From contig SRSI01000009.1 of the NCBI GenBank assembly GCA_005656395.1, positions 2,413,416 through 2,477,415 of the forward strand: a stretch of 64,000 nucleotides of DNA, in the 5' to 3' direction. The position numbers and the translations under genes are program-made. A model generated the notes under the pieces. The model saw only the letters and a list, made by a program, of their open reading frames with translations. It made no database searches and was not told the DNA's origin. This DNA comes from Strongyloides papillosus. Taxonomy: Eukaryota > Nematoda > Chromadorea > Rhabditida > Strongyloididae. Positions 10,716 to 21,605 of this stretch are shown in pieces (position 1 is the first letter of the stretch; each line of letters starts with the position of its first letter).

Positions 10716-11851
10716 AAAAGAATAATTAAACAATTTTCCTATCACAATTTTCAATTTTTTTTATTGCTACTATTAAATAAGGGTTGTTGTTAAGTAACAT
10801 TAGTTTTTTCTAGAAGTTTTATAGTAGCGTTTTAATACCTTTATTATAAGCACCAATATAGTTGCAAGTTTGTAGCTTGTGGTCTCAGCCTTATATAACT
10901 TTTCCAACAAATCTATATCATTAAGATAATTTTTTGTTTTTTTTTGGTAATAAAATCATTTTTAAAGTATGTGTTTATAATAAATTATTTCAGTTGGCAT
11001 AACAAAATTTCTTTTTTGTTTTTTTTTGTGTTTCGTAGGGCTAACAAACAGTATTGATATTTAATAAGACAAATAATATATCGTAAGTTAAACTGCTTAA
11101 CAAAGATAAGATAGTTATTTTCCCTGATAATAAATCTGAATACTCAAGTAACTTTAATATGTGAATAATTTATGAAATTTATCAATTATTTTTACTAAAT
11201 CAAAGTAAATTATCAATCATCATTAATTGTTTATGATTTTTTGGAAACTTAAATATAAAATATAAACATAATATTATTTCATTTACTAGATCTTTATGAG
11301 AACCACTGTATTTATGCTGAAAATGAGTAAGGTAAAAAGATGGTAAATAAGAGAAATTATTTGTAAGGCCTTTTACATACAAAATGAAATTATTGTTTTG
11401 ATTTGTCAAAATATAGTATTCTTAGTGCACTATTTTACTTCTTTGTTTAGACAAAATGTTTATAATTAAAGTACAATCTACACTTTGTTTGAAATTGTGA
11501 TCTTTCTTTATATAAAACTAATCAAAAAATAGATAAATTTTGATTACATATTTATGCAGGGTCGTAATCTTATAATGCATGATATAAATATTGTTATTTT
11601 TTATATATTTCTCATTTCTTATGAAATGACTATTGAAATGAGACATAAGTCTACATAAGGCAATTGATTTTGAAGATAAATACTATTATAAGCATAACTT
11701 TCCAGGTTTCCGAAAATCTATAAATTTTCATTTGGTTAAAATATTATGAAAAATTATCCAAATTTCTTAGTATGTTTAGTGTTGTTTAACAATTTTGATG
11801 GTATTAAGGAAAGGTGTTTATCATTAGGCTTTATAAGAAAATAAAAGATAA
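10716..11851. other. Gap with innexin 3' UTR
   Basis: Holds the 3' end of the innexin transcript and AT-rich sequence. The minus-strand open frame at 11200-11409 has no family features and looks like chance. Confidence 0.45.
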
Positions 11852-12145
11852 CAAAAAAGTGGAAAGAGATATTACAATAAGGTAGAAATTCCTTCTGGCC
11901 CAGGATTACTTAGGCAAAAATATAAAGTCCTATTACCATCATTTGGTGAAAACAAGAAAATACTGTGTTGTAGAAGTGGAAAGGACGTTCATGAGAATTA
12001 TCTGGCTAGAAGAAAACATTTTTTTAAAGAACACCAGGACGATATATGGAAAGAATTAAAAAACGTGGAGACATTGAAGAAGATAGATATTCTGTTTGAT
12101 GGATTCAAGATGATTTATGATTCTTTCCCTGAGTATGCCATTTGA
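11852..12145 (+). other. Unrecognised 97-codon open frame without start
   Basis: A stop-free run of 97 codons ends at TGA 12143-12145. Its composition is protein-like and clearly denser in charged and aromatic residues than the surrounding AT-rich DNA. Readable blocks include PSGPGLLRQKYKVLLPSFGE, KILCCRSGKDVHENYLARRK, HQDDIWKELKNVETL and FDGFKMIYDSFPEYAI. There is no ATG near its beginning and no obvious splice acceptor. It may be a last exon, or a remnant of a gene or mobile element. I do not recognise the family. Confidence 0.35.
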
Positions 12146-12923
12146 AGTGACTTTCAATGTGTTGATTGTGGTTGTTACTACAGTGTAGTACCTAGTGTGA
12201 GATATCATGTTGGTGTATGTTAGTTTAAGGGTTTTTTTTTATCTTAATGGCTCTAATTTGGAATTTTTTTTATATTTTTAATGTATATATGTGTTAAATA
12301 TATTTAATAAAACTACTGAATAATCTAGCATTTTTAAAAAAAGTCTTAAGTTGAAGAATTAGCCTAAAGGTAGTCTTCTGTACAACCAACAGTTATTAAT
12401 TTTTTGCTTTAGTATAATAAAGTGTTTTCTCTTTTTACGTTAATATATGGTTTCAGCTGTGTCAATTTTTTTCATTAATTAGTTCCTTATTTAACCACTA
12501 AAACTTAACTAAATAAGACATTTACATGAAATCTAAGCAAAAAGTGAATGCTGCAAAAAAAAATGAAATTCTCCAAATGCTACAAACTACCTTTAAACAT
12601 GTTTATTTATCATTATAAATTATAAAAATACTCATTTTAGCAAACTAAGTGATTCATTTAGCGGTTAAAAGTGGGGCCCTTGTTCTAAAATTTAGCCAAC
12701 TTTTATTGTATAAGAGATCATCTTACCAAAACCCTTCTCTCATTACGACTATATGCCCCTTCTGTAGATGGGATTTTTTGTATACTGTCATTTCACCTAA
12801 TCTGACGGAGAGGAATTTCGTAGTAAAAAATAAATAAAATTTTTGGGTTTGTAATTTTTTTATAACATTTTTATAATTTTTAAATCTTTTAAGAACTACA
12901 TTTTTCTTATTTAAACTGAAATA
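12146..12923. other. Gap upstream of CUT gene
   Basis: AT-rich. A short open frame at 12649-12837 has no recognisable features. The segment just before 12924 probably carries the leader of the CUT-domain gene. Confidence 0.45.
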
Positions 12924-14351
12924 ATGGATTTCGAAATAAAATATGAATCAACAGGAGGTATTTATACAGATAATGGAATGCGCAATTACCAATATTGTGG
13001 ATACGAACAAAATGAGGATTATTCTCCCGGTGATGTTAATACCCCTGATTCCACAACAGCACCTTATTTTAATGATAATGCTAGAGGAATGTTTCAAAGA
13101 GATTTTTATCAACCATATCACGTAAATCAAGTTACAATGAGGAATATAAGAAGACGCCCACCCAATTTTATAAAAACAACTAATTATTTAAATGTTACCG
13201 GTCGAAATATGGTTTATCATCAGGTTAGAAGTAATCATCAAAATGTTGATGGCGAATATGTACGTAGACAATACTACCCACCAAATATGAATAGAAATAA
13301 TTATGATAGAAGTGGATATTATAACAGATTTCCAAGATATCTACCTTATAGTGCTCCATTGGAAAATGGGAAACCAGTAACAAGATGCTGTTGTTGTGGA
13401 AGAAATAGAATATATGATATGGAGGTAAATAATCTGTTAGAGAATTCCTTATACAATCAACGTATAGTGGAACCAACTTATAGTGAATTAATGAATAGAC
13501 AGGTTATTGCTCAAGGAAATTATATGGAACCAGGAAAATGTGTTGTTAAAACAGATGTTTTGAAAGAACAACGAGTTATACATTATGGGGGACAAGAAGT
13601 TGTATCATTGAAATCAGCTTTGAGTTTGCACAGAATTGTTGCTCAGGAGCGGATATATACACAATTAAATGATATCAGAAATACTGATACTTTTGATGAG
13701 TCTTTATCTGGAAATGTTATAGTGTACCCATCATTTGATGAACCAAAAGATGTTATAAGAGAAAATTTACTGACTAATATATCAGTACAATCGGATCAAA
13801 ATGATAATGAAAGTGCTCTGAGTATTACAATTTGTGAATCACCACCTCTACTGTCATCTGATGCAAACCACCAATCATCAACAACATCTCCACAAGATTC
13901 TAGTGACCTTTCAGAGGAAATTTATCCACCCGTTAATGCAGTGGAAGAAAAAAATAATTCATTTTTTTCAAATTACCAAGATAGTATACTTGCTTCATTA
14001 ATAAAAGAATCTGATAATGAAAAAGAGGATGGATCATTGTATGGTGAACCGTCAAATATTAATACACAAGATTTGTGTCGTTTTGTTAGTGAAGAGTTAA
14101 AGAAATACTCTGTATCACAATCAACTTTTGCTAAGAGAGTTTTAAATAGAAGTCAAGGTACTTTATCGGATATTTTAAGAAAACCAAAGCCATGGAGTAA
14201 ACTTAAAACTGGAAAGGATACTTTTGTAAAGATGTATGAATGGTCTCTGTTACCGGATAGGGAAAGATTTCGTATACTTAAAGAGGGTGTGAATTTTAAT
14301 ACTTTAGAAGAGAGTGCTAAATTAAGGAAAATGAATGAAAAGAAATGTTGA
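12924..14351 (+). CDS. CUT-domain protein without homeodomain (ONECUT-like)
   Basis: A single exon encodes 475 residues. The C-terminal CUT domain, about residues 379-455, is clear: NTQDLCRFVSEELKKYSVSQ, FAKRVLNRSQGTLSDILR and KPWSKLKTGKDTF match the ONECUT family block (ELKRYSI, RVLCRSQGTLSDLLRNPKPWSKL). CUT domains bind DNA, normally together with a homeodomain just downstream. Here the frame closes about 20 residues after CUT with LRKMNEKKC and a stop, and no homeodomain is readable in the next kilobase. The first two thirds are low in complexity, rich in Asn, Tyr, Ser and Asp, with an odd CCCCGRNR stretch near residue 155. A nuclear DNA-binding role is expected. Loss of the homeodomain could make it a competitor or partner-dependent factor; that is inference. 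Confidence 0.88.
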   Translation: MDFEIKYESTGGIYTDNGMRNYQYCGYEQNEDYSPGDVNTPDSTTAPYFNDNARGMFQRDFYQPYHVNQVTMRNIRRRPPNFIKTTNYLNVTGRNMVYHQVRSNHQNVDGEYVRRQYYPPNMNRNNYDRSGYYNRFPRYLPYSAPLENGKPVTRCCCCGRNRIYDMEVNNLLENSLYNQRIVEPTYSELMNRQVIAQGNYMEPGKCVVKTDVLKEQRVIHYGGQEVVSLKSALSLHRIVAQERIYTQLNDIRNTDTFDESLSGNVIVYPSFDEPKDVIRENLLTNISVQSDQNDNESALSITICESPPLLSSDANHQSSTTSPQDSSDLSEEIYPPVNAVEEKNNSFFSNYQDSILASLIKESDNEKEDGSLYGEPSNINTQDLCRFVSEELKKYSVSQSTFAKRVLNRSQGTLSDILRKPKPWSKLKTGKDTFVKMYEWSLLPDRERFRILKEGVNFNTLEESAKLRKMNEKKC

Positions 14352-14794
14352 TTAATTTTTTTAGAAATTTCCTCTAAATAGATGATTATCATTTAAAAAG
14401 ATAGTATTATACTGTAACTTTGTTATAATCTAATTAAATGAGTGGTAATTTTGTATAATTATGTATATTTAGTAGTAAATATTCTTTACCATTCGTGGTA
14501 ATGTTGTTTTTATAAATAAAAGTTTGGAAAAAGGTAATTAGCTTATAATTATATAATTTCTTGAATAATGCTTTATGTTATACGATTGTTTTCAAGCTTA
14601 ATGATATGTGAATATGAATATTTTAGAGTATAACTAGAGTTTCTATCGATAAAATGATTTTCAAGTTTATCAATTTATATAATGTTGTTCATATTGTGCA
14701 CATTTAAGTTAGTGTTTTTAAAAAAATGGATTAAAACACAAATTTTTCTGATCTTGAAAGTAGAAGAACATTAGCTATTATCTTGAAGACGGTA

Positions 14795-14879
14795 GACATT
14801 CGCTTATCTATGATTACCCATAATTTTTCCCTTTTTTTTAAAAAATTCCATTTCACTTACCCATGGATAATCGAATGTC
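14795..14879. repeat. 18-bp inverted repeat
   Basis: GACATTCGCTTATCTATG (14795-14812) pairs with CATGGATAATCGAATGTC (14862-14879) at 16 of 18 positions across a 49-bp spacer. The outer 8 bp are perfect. It could be a small decayed element or a stem-loop. No flanking target duplication was evident. Confidence 0.5.
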
Positions 14880-15646
14880 CCCTCTCCCAATTATATATTG
14901 ATATAAAATTTTTTATAACGTATAGATTTTGAATAGAAATATTCATTAATGTTTTAATTTGTTTTCTCAATTACAAATTGGTATTCCAAAGCATTCATTC
15001 ACTGAAATATTAATGTGCTCTTGAAGACATATTATAAATTTTGATTAAGCTACATTTTTTCTGTGTATAACATTGTACATCAATAATAATCTAAATAGTT
15101 ATGTTAAGAAAAGTCAATATGCATATAATATTGAAGAATGCTATTAATTAAGTGTATTGTTTATACATTTTACAATTGTTAAGCATTAGAATATTGTAAA
15201 AATTTACTATTTCTATTATATCTCGCATACTAAAGTTTACTTTTGCTAATTTTTTTTATTATATTTTGAAAAATGCTTTATTGTTTATGCTAGTGTTCTT
15301 TGTTTGCTACGGAAAGCTAAATTTAATCTATTTAGTTGATTGAAGTTAGTATATAACCCAAGTAATAAACAAGATAATGTATTTTTAAAAGAGTTTTTTT
15401 GAATAATAATGAAGAAAAAACCATTTGAACACTTTTTTTTTGATGAAACTTTGAATTAATAAGACTCCACATGTCAAAAGTCCTAAAATCTTTTTAAATA
15501 TATTAAAACTATACTATTATTTTTTCTTTATTTAAATATTTAAAAAATTTTAATCACTTCGAATATTTTTAGCAAATGTAAATAATCATATGGTAATTAA
15601 TATTGATGAAAATACTCTAAGAAAACTTTTACTGACAAAAATAATA

Positions 15647-15913
15647 TCATAAAAGTATGACATTATCATCTGCATAATATTTTGAAGTTTTTGAAGCATT
15701 ATCTATGTTATCTTGCTTGAAAATAGTACAAGGAACAAAACATGAGAAATGTAATAAAGCATCAAGTATAGTTTTTGTACTTACATAATTACCTTTCTCT
15801 TCTACATTGTACTTTTTTCTGTTCTTGGAACCAACCATAACTTGAAAATTACCATTCCCATTGCACGGTAAACGGATTGTCTGTCCAAATCTGTATAAGA
15901 AGACTTTCATCAA
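15647..15913 (-). other. Unrecognised 88-codon frame
   Basis: The frame reads MMKVFLYRFGQTIRLPCNGN and continues GNFQVMVGSKNRKKYNVEEK. The GQTIRLPCNGNG part is loosely like the first strand of an immunoglobulin domain, but the usual Trp and second Cys spacing are missing. GT- and AG-like sites occur inside it. It could be an exon remnant. Support is weak. Confidence 0.2.
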
Positions 15914-16291
15914 CCGTGCGCTGGGTGGATGTAATAATTAACTTAAGATTGTAAAAAAAATAAAGTATTGCTTGGAAAAATAATTGCTTTATTTACACAC
16001 TAATTATTCAAATTACCAGCTACCTCAAAATATTCAAATTACAATAAATATTTGTAAGAATAAAAATCTTTTACCCTTTTTATGTACAACGTGTACAAAT
16101 ATATTTTCACAGGGCATGTTTTTTATTAATTAAATGTTAAATAATTATCAATTAACGGTATATCTAATAAATTCCCAGAGTAACGCGACATGGCCTGACA
16201 TGAACATTGCAAAAAGGACTCTTAACAATAGGCTTTACACCACGTCATTGTACGCAAATTATTAATAATCAAATGTAATCATTTTGACGAG

Positions 16292-16363
16292 TATAAATAC
16301 AGTGTTTTGACACGTTCGTCTCATTTTTTTTCTCTCGTCCTATTACACAACTAAACACGAACA
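16292..16363 (+). promoter_or_regulatory. Candidate core promoter of ZHP-like gene
   Basis: A TATAAATA box at 16292-16299 is followed after about 25 bp by a pyrimidine-rich stretch (TCTCATTTTTTTTCTCTCG near 16319). The ATG is at 16364. The spacing fits TATA-directed initiation with a leader of about 40 nt. Confidence 0.45.
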
Positions 16364-17300
16364 ATGGTTGGACATCTACATTGGCTGCACTGTAACAAAT
16401 GTGGCATTCATGCAACTCCAAATCCTAGGACAACTACTAAACTCTTTATATGTAGTTGTCAGGATGTTTTGTGCCAAAAATGTTTGGAAAATTGTAAGCT
16501 TACCGAATTTTCTCTTATTTCATCTAAATTTTTTATAGCTCCCACAGCTTCCAGCGCATCGAAGAGGAATTGCATTCTGTGCAATAGGGAGATTGGTTTT
16601 TGGCCCATTGGTAATACAATGGAACAAAGACTCAATAAGTTCTTTTTGCCAGCAAAGAACTTGACCAAACTTTCACTGGATGACATGACAAAGGTGGCTT
16701 CATTTCAGATGAAGCAAAAGGACAGCAGCCTTAAGTTCATCATGAGCAAATACAAGAGGTCCGAGGAACTTGTAGTTGCGGCAAAAAAGAAGTTCGCAGC
16801 AAGTAATGGAAAGCCGGGGGAGGAAATGACCGGACCATATGAAGAGCTTCAAAGTCTTTTGAAGGAAGAAGCTGAACTTGATAAGGAGATAGCTCGCATG
16901 ATGGAACTCGTTAACGCTGGAGCCAAAAAGTTGAAGGAAGAGGGTGCAGCGAGGGCTCTTAACTCAACTGGTGCGAATAGCGTTCACCCAATGTCAACTC
17001 AAGGAGGATCAATTTCATATACACCTAAGGTATGGTTTTATATTTTTCTAACTTGTGACTTACTTTTTTCAGTCTTTCAACGTCCAATCGTTGGGCAGGC
17101 CATTTAGTGGCATCGGAAACTCTGGAGTTTCAGGAACTTCTAAAGTTGCGTCCAATCGAGAAGCAGGAAATCCATCAAGATCTACTGCTGAGAAATTTTT
17201 TGACCCTCTCACATCAAGCACACCAATCTTGGATGGAGCCAAGAGAATGTCGCTTGGACGGATAGATGGTGCTGACATGTTGTCACCCATATTTGAGTAA
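16364..17300 (+). CDS. ZHP/RNF212-like RING protein (meiotic crossover factor)
   Basis: Two exons (16364-17029 and 17073-17300, 43-bp intron, phase 0) encode 297 residues. Zip3/RNF212/ZHP proteins are RING E3 ligases for SUMO or ubiquitin that sit on the synaptonemal complex and select crossover sites. The N-terminal RING has Cys10/Cys13, Cys30/Cys32, Cys37/Cys40 and a later CILC pair. The usual His of the CxH step appears as Asp (CSCQDVLCQKC). A helical, probably coiled-coil region follows at about 115-195. The Ser/Gly-rich tail with the repeated phrase GRPFSGIGNSGVSG is typical in style for the family. The coding sequence is less AT-biased than neighbouring genes. Assignment to ZHP rests on the overall layout and the HWLHCNKC start. 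The exact paralogue is not decided. Confidence 0.78.
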
Positions 17301-18261
17301 CTTTTTTTTAATTGTATTTAATAAATGTACTATATAATGTCTATGTATTGTATATATTTTTATCTTCTAATGACAATAAATAAATTGTTAGTTTTTTTCC
17401 ATTTTTACAACATTCAATCATTGGTTTAATAAGAGTGTACTGGGAAATTTTCTCTTCCAAATATAAAAAGGGACTTGATGGTAAATAACTATTTAGAAAT
17501 AATATCAGAAGAAAATTACAATCCAATTTGCTAATAGAACAAGATCTTACATTTTTACTTAAAATATCAACAAATGTGTTAAAGAAATTTTTTTATTTTA
17601 ATATTTAAATGTTCTTAATATATGTCAAAAAATTGAATTCATTGTTTTGATAATTTATTTAATTTATACAATCAAAAGATCATAAATAAATATATGATGC
17701 TTTTTAAATTTTGACTAATATTCATTTTATATTAACATTTCAATAGAAATTACCAGCAAAAGGTTTATAAAATATTCTTTTTTATGAAAAATGCCAAAAT
17801 TTGTTTAAATTATGTGAGGATTGAGAAAGAGTTATGTAAAAATTAAATTATCTATTTATTTTAATGAAAATCTAGAATACTTCAATAATTTTGTTAATAC
17901 CTTAATTTATTGTGACTAAAAATAACGATAATTATTTAGAAAACAAACTCTTGATATAAAAAATAAAATTTCCATAGTTAATTTACTTAAATTACTTCTT
18001 TAATAATGTTATGTAACATATCGTTTCAAGACTCTAAATTTGAATTTCGATTATTTGTATTACTATTCATGTAAAGTGTTCCCTCTATGTTACTTGGATA
18101 TTTAAATGTCTAGTTTTCAGGAAGTAAATTTTTTTTTATTTACAAATTTATTAATAAAAATGCTTTAAACTTTTTAATTGACCTTGTAATTACATCGAAA
18201 CCTATTTTATTGCTTTGTTTTTATAATAATATCATTGTAATTTTAGGTACAAACTTTATTA
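17301..18261. other. Gap between ZHP-like gene and PRPF39
   Basis: Contains a polyA-type AATAAA at about 17320 just after the ZHP-like stop, then AT-rich DNA. TTTTAG at 18241-18246, shortly before the PRPF39 ATG, could be a trans-splice acceptor. Nothing else was recognised. Confidence 0.45.
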
Positions 18262-20369
18262 ATGGCTACGTCTCGCGAACAGTCACCAGATGAAGATGAG
18301 AAATCTGTTTCAGTGGAATCTCCTCAAACCAGTATAAAAAGAGAATCTCGTAAAGAATCTAAAGAGTCACCATCGCCAAAAAAATCAAGAAAAGTTAAAG
18401 ATCATAGTAAAGATGATAAGAAAAATAAACGTAGTTCGAGGAGAAGTAAAAGCCGCGAATCAAGTAAACGTGAAAAGAGCAAACATTCTAGCAAATATTC
18501 ATCAAAAAAAAGTAACGATTCTAATGATCGAGATATTAAAATACACTATTCATTAAAACCTATTTGGGATAAATTAGAAGAAAATCCAAAGAATTTTGAT
18601 TTATGGGTTGAATTAATAACTAAAAGTGCAGAAAATAATATTGACCAGAGTATGGAATTAATATTTAAACGTTTTTTAGAACATTTTCCTTATTGTTATG
18701 GGTATTGGATCCAATATGCCACATATATAAATAACAGAGATGGTCCGAAAGAATGTTTATATATTTATCAAAAAGCCGTCAAAGAATTTCCTATTTGTGT
18801 TGATTTGTGGATGTCTTATTTGCAAGTTGCAATGGAACATTTTATGATGCAACCAGATGGAATAACGGATATTCTCAAAATTATCAATAAAGCTTTAGAA
18901 GAATGTGGAATGGATTTCAATTCTGATAACCTATGGATCTCAGTAATTGATTGGGAAGTTAGTATATGTGATCTGAAATCTGCATTTAAACATTTTGAAA
19001 TGATTTTAGGAATAACAACAGATAAAATGGAATTGCACCAACGAAGATTTGAAGAATTTTTAAGAGGATATTCTCCGGACTTATATTTACCTGATTCTCA
19101 GTTAGACTCTATTACAAAGCGAGTACTTAAGAAAATGGGTAAAAATGACATTAAAGATATTTTGATTAAAATTAACAATGGAAATGAAACAACTAATGTA
19201 TTGTGTGATGAAGCACACATGTTATATGTTAAATACATTTTACAAGAACAAGAAGATAAAATTAAAAAAACTACCAGAGATTATGAAGGTAGAAAAGATT
19301 TTGAACATCAAATTGTAAGACGTTATTTTCATGTTGCTCCTTTAGAGAATAAACAATTTAGTTTATGGTTTAAATATCTTGATTGGGAAATAAATAATCG
19401 TGATGAAAAAAAAATAAAATGTTTATTTGAGAGGTGTTTAGTCGCTTGCTGTTTATACGAAGAATATTGGATGAAGGTGAGATTTCGTTTTTGGTTTTTC
19501 TTTTTATTAGTATAAAATTTTTTTAGTACGCTCGGTATCTTGATAAAAATGTTTCAAAAACTCAGGCTAAAGCTGTTTTGACACGAGCTCATAAAATTCA
19601 CATTCCAAGTAGTTCTAAAATAGCACTTCTTCTTAGTTTAATGGAAGAAAGAAATAATAATTTTAATGAAGCTGTAGATATTCTTGATAATTTTGATTTA
19701 AAATATCCTGGTTATGCCTCAGTTCGTCTTCGAATGGTGTCACTCCTCAATAGGAAACTTCACTATCAAAATAGACCTGATGAAACACGGGTTATTGAAA
19801 AAATGGAGCGTTTAATTAATGAACGACGTACCAGCAAGACTTTACGAAATTTTTATATAAAAAAATTAGCTCGTTTTCAAGCATTTCAATGTAATAATTT
19901 GGCAAAAGCGGATAAATTATTAAGAGAAGCTATTAAAAATGATCCAGAAAATAATGAGTTATATGCACAATTAATTGACATTTACTATTGTTGTTCCAAA
20001 ACTAACATAAGACACGTTTGTGATGCATTTGATCTTGCCATTAAAAGTACTTCTTTATCTGATCACCACCGTCTACAATATGCTAAAAGGAAAATGGAGT
20101 ATATGGAAGAATTTTGCATGGAACCTTCAAAAATCCAAACAGCTTGGGATGATTACAATAAACTAGTTGAAGAATCTGGTTGTACAATTTCATATGTTAA
20201 TAATCAAAAACAGAGAACAATGCCAGTTCCTTATAAACCAATGTCATTTGCGGAAATACAACGTCAAACTTCATCGACAAATCAAATGCCAATGATGGTA
20301 AATGATGGAATGATGTATGGAATGATGCCATCTAATACTTATATGGGAAATCAACAAAATTGGCATTAA
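18262..20369 (+). CDS. PRPF39: PRPF39, U1 snRNP-associated HAT-repeat splicing factor
   Basis: Two exons (18262-19476 and 19527-20369, 50-bp intron, phase 0) encode 685 residues. PRPF39/Prp39 is a HAT-repeat protein that helps U1 snRNP engage 5' splice sites. The N-terminus (about residues 1-90) is rich in Ser, Lys and Arg, like an RS region. HAT repeats then fill the protein: WDKLEENPKNFDLWVELI, FPYCYGYWIQYATYINNRDG and FERCLVACCLYEEYWMKYAR, the last spanning the exon junction and matching the family closely. The tail is Met/Asn-rich with a YKPMSFAEIQRQ block. Length is close to the family norm. The intron joins YWMK to YARYL, which fixes the splice sites. With SNW1 and pinin it makes three spliceosome-related genes in the window. 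Confidence 0.93.
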
Positions 20370-20713
20370 CATTTAAATTAAATTTTTTTTCCTTGTTTAA
20401 ATAAATTATAAAAATAATTTGTTTTTTTTATGTACATTGTGTATAGTAAAATTTTAAAATGGACACTCGACATTAACTTATAAATTTTTTTTAAAATTAT
20501 TCTGTAAAATATATAAATTACGTAAATTGGTTGCTAGGCATCGATATATGTAGAAAAAAGTGTTTATTTTCACACTTTATGGTATGCAGGATAGTTTAAG
20601 GCGTTATATTATGTGTATTTTTTTTTCTGCAATTTATTATTATTGACACTTTTTTCATCATACTTATTTGACAGAAAGTAATAAATTTTATTAACATAGA
20701 AATTTTATTTATA
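20370..20713. other. Short gap between same-strand genes
   Basis: Holds the PRPF39 3' UTR and the leader of the next gene, 344 bp. The two genes are on one strand and close enough that co-transcription is conceivable. No direct sign of it is visible. Confidence 0.4.
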
Positions 20714-21333
20714 ATGAATTCACTACTAAAAAAAGACTCTAAACATAATCGGTCAATTACTGCTACAAATATGAATAAAAAAGATAAAACTTTAAATAAT
20801 GAAGCGAGGTAAAATTTAAAGTAAAATATATTAATTTTTATAGATTGGTTTTTAAAAACAAATTAAAAGAGTCACCAGATGGTAGACTCAATCGTACATA
20901 TACTTTCGGAGCAGATTTAACGAGTGGTAAAGAAAGGCGAAATTCATTGAGTGCAGATTCAGACATTTTTGACTACAATATTGATGGTAAATATTATTTA
21001 AATTAATTGTTTTTATCTTTAAAATTTCTAGACTTAGTTAGGGGAATAAAACCAAGGCATCCAAGTAGAAGTGCTAGTAAATCGTTAACATACAAAAAAA
21101 AAATTTGCTCATCATTATATTACCCAATCCCTGTGTCATCATCTAAATTTAAAAATAATACTCCTAATACAACAGAAACATTGTCAACCTGTGAAGATAA
21201 ATGGCGTGCTAATTTACCATCAGTCAATGGATTTAGTAGTACAAATTTATGCGGGCACAAAATTTTCAGTAGGGCGAAACTTGATTTAGTAAAGTATGAA
21301 GCATCGTTAAACTACAAGCATAATAAAAAATAA
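20714..21333 (+). CDS. Small basic protein, unknown function
   Basis: Three exons (20714-20808, 20844-20986, 21032-21333) joined by 35- and 45-bp introns give one uninterrupted frame of 179 residues. The phases agree and both introns have GT...TAG borders, which supports a real gene. The product is basic and Ser/Asn/Lys-rich, with no signal peptide, membrane span or known domain. Readable blocks: LNRTYTFGADLTSGKERRNS, VRGIKPRHPSRSASKSLTYK and CEDKWRANLPSVNGF. RNS and PSRSASKS look like kinase-target serines. It ends tail-to-tail with the SLC26 gene. I do not recognise a family. Confidence 0.72.
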
Positions 21334-21605
21334 ATATATAATATTATATATTAAAAAAATTGTTTTCAAAAATAGCAATCTCCATAAAACGCAATATGCT
21401 GTTTTTATTAACAATACAAAAAACAAACAAACAAACTTATTCTTTTATTTATATTTCTACTGTAATCTCATTCTAAAAAATAATCAAGTTTTATTTAAAG
21501 AAAAAATAAATAAATAATATCTCAAAGTCATAGGTCTTCATATTTTGTAAAGATTCAGTTATTTGAACATATAAGATTCATATATTTTTCTAAAAGATTA
21601 TATCA

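Larger units (their letters stand above)
14352..16291. other. Long gap with small inverted repeat
   Basis: About 1.9 kb of AT-rich DNA. It includes an inverted repeat at 14795-14879 and a minus-strand 88-codon frame at 15647-15913 (described separately). No confident gene. Confidence 0.45.

Noticed and set aside
12649..12837. Plus-strand 62-codon open frame upstream of the CUT gene
   Set aside because: No recognisable domain, poor start context and AT-gap composition. Not enough to call a gene.
16364..17107. ZHP-like gene ending at 17107 without splicing
   Set aside because: Reading on gives a hydrophobic tail from intron sequence. The GTATGG...TTTTCAG intron joins in frame to a tail that fits the rest of the protein.
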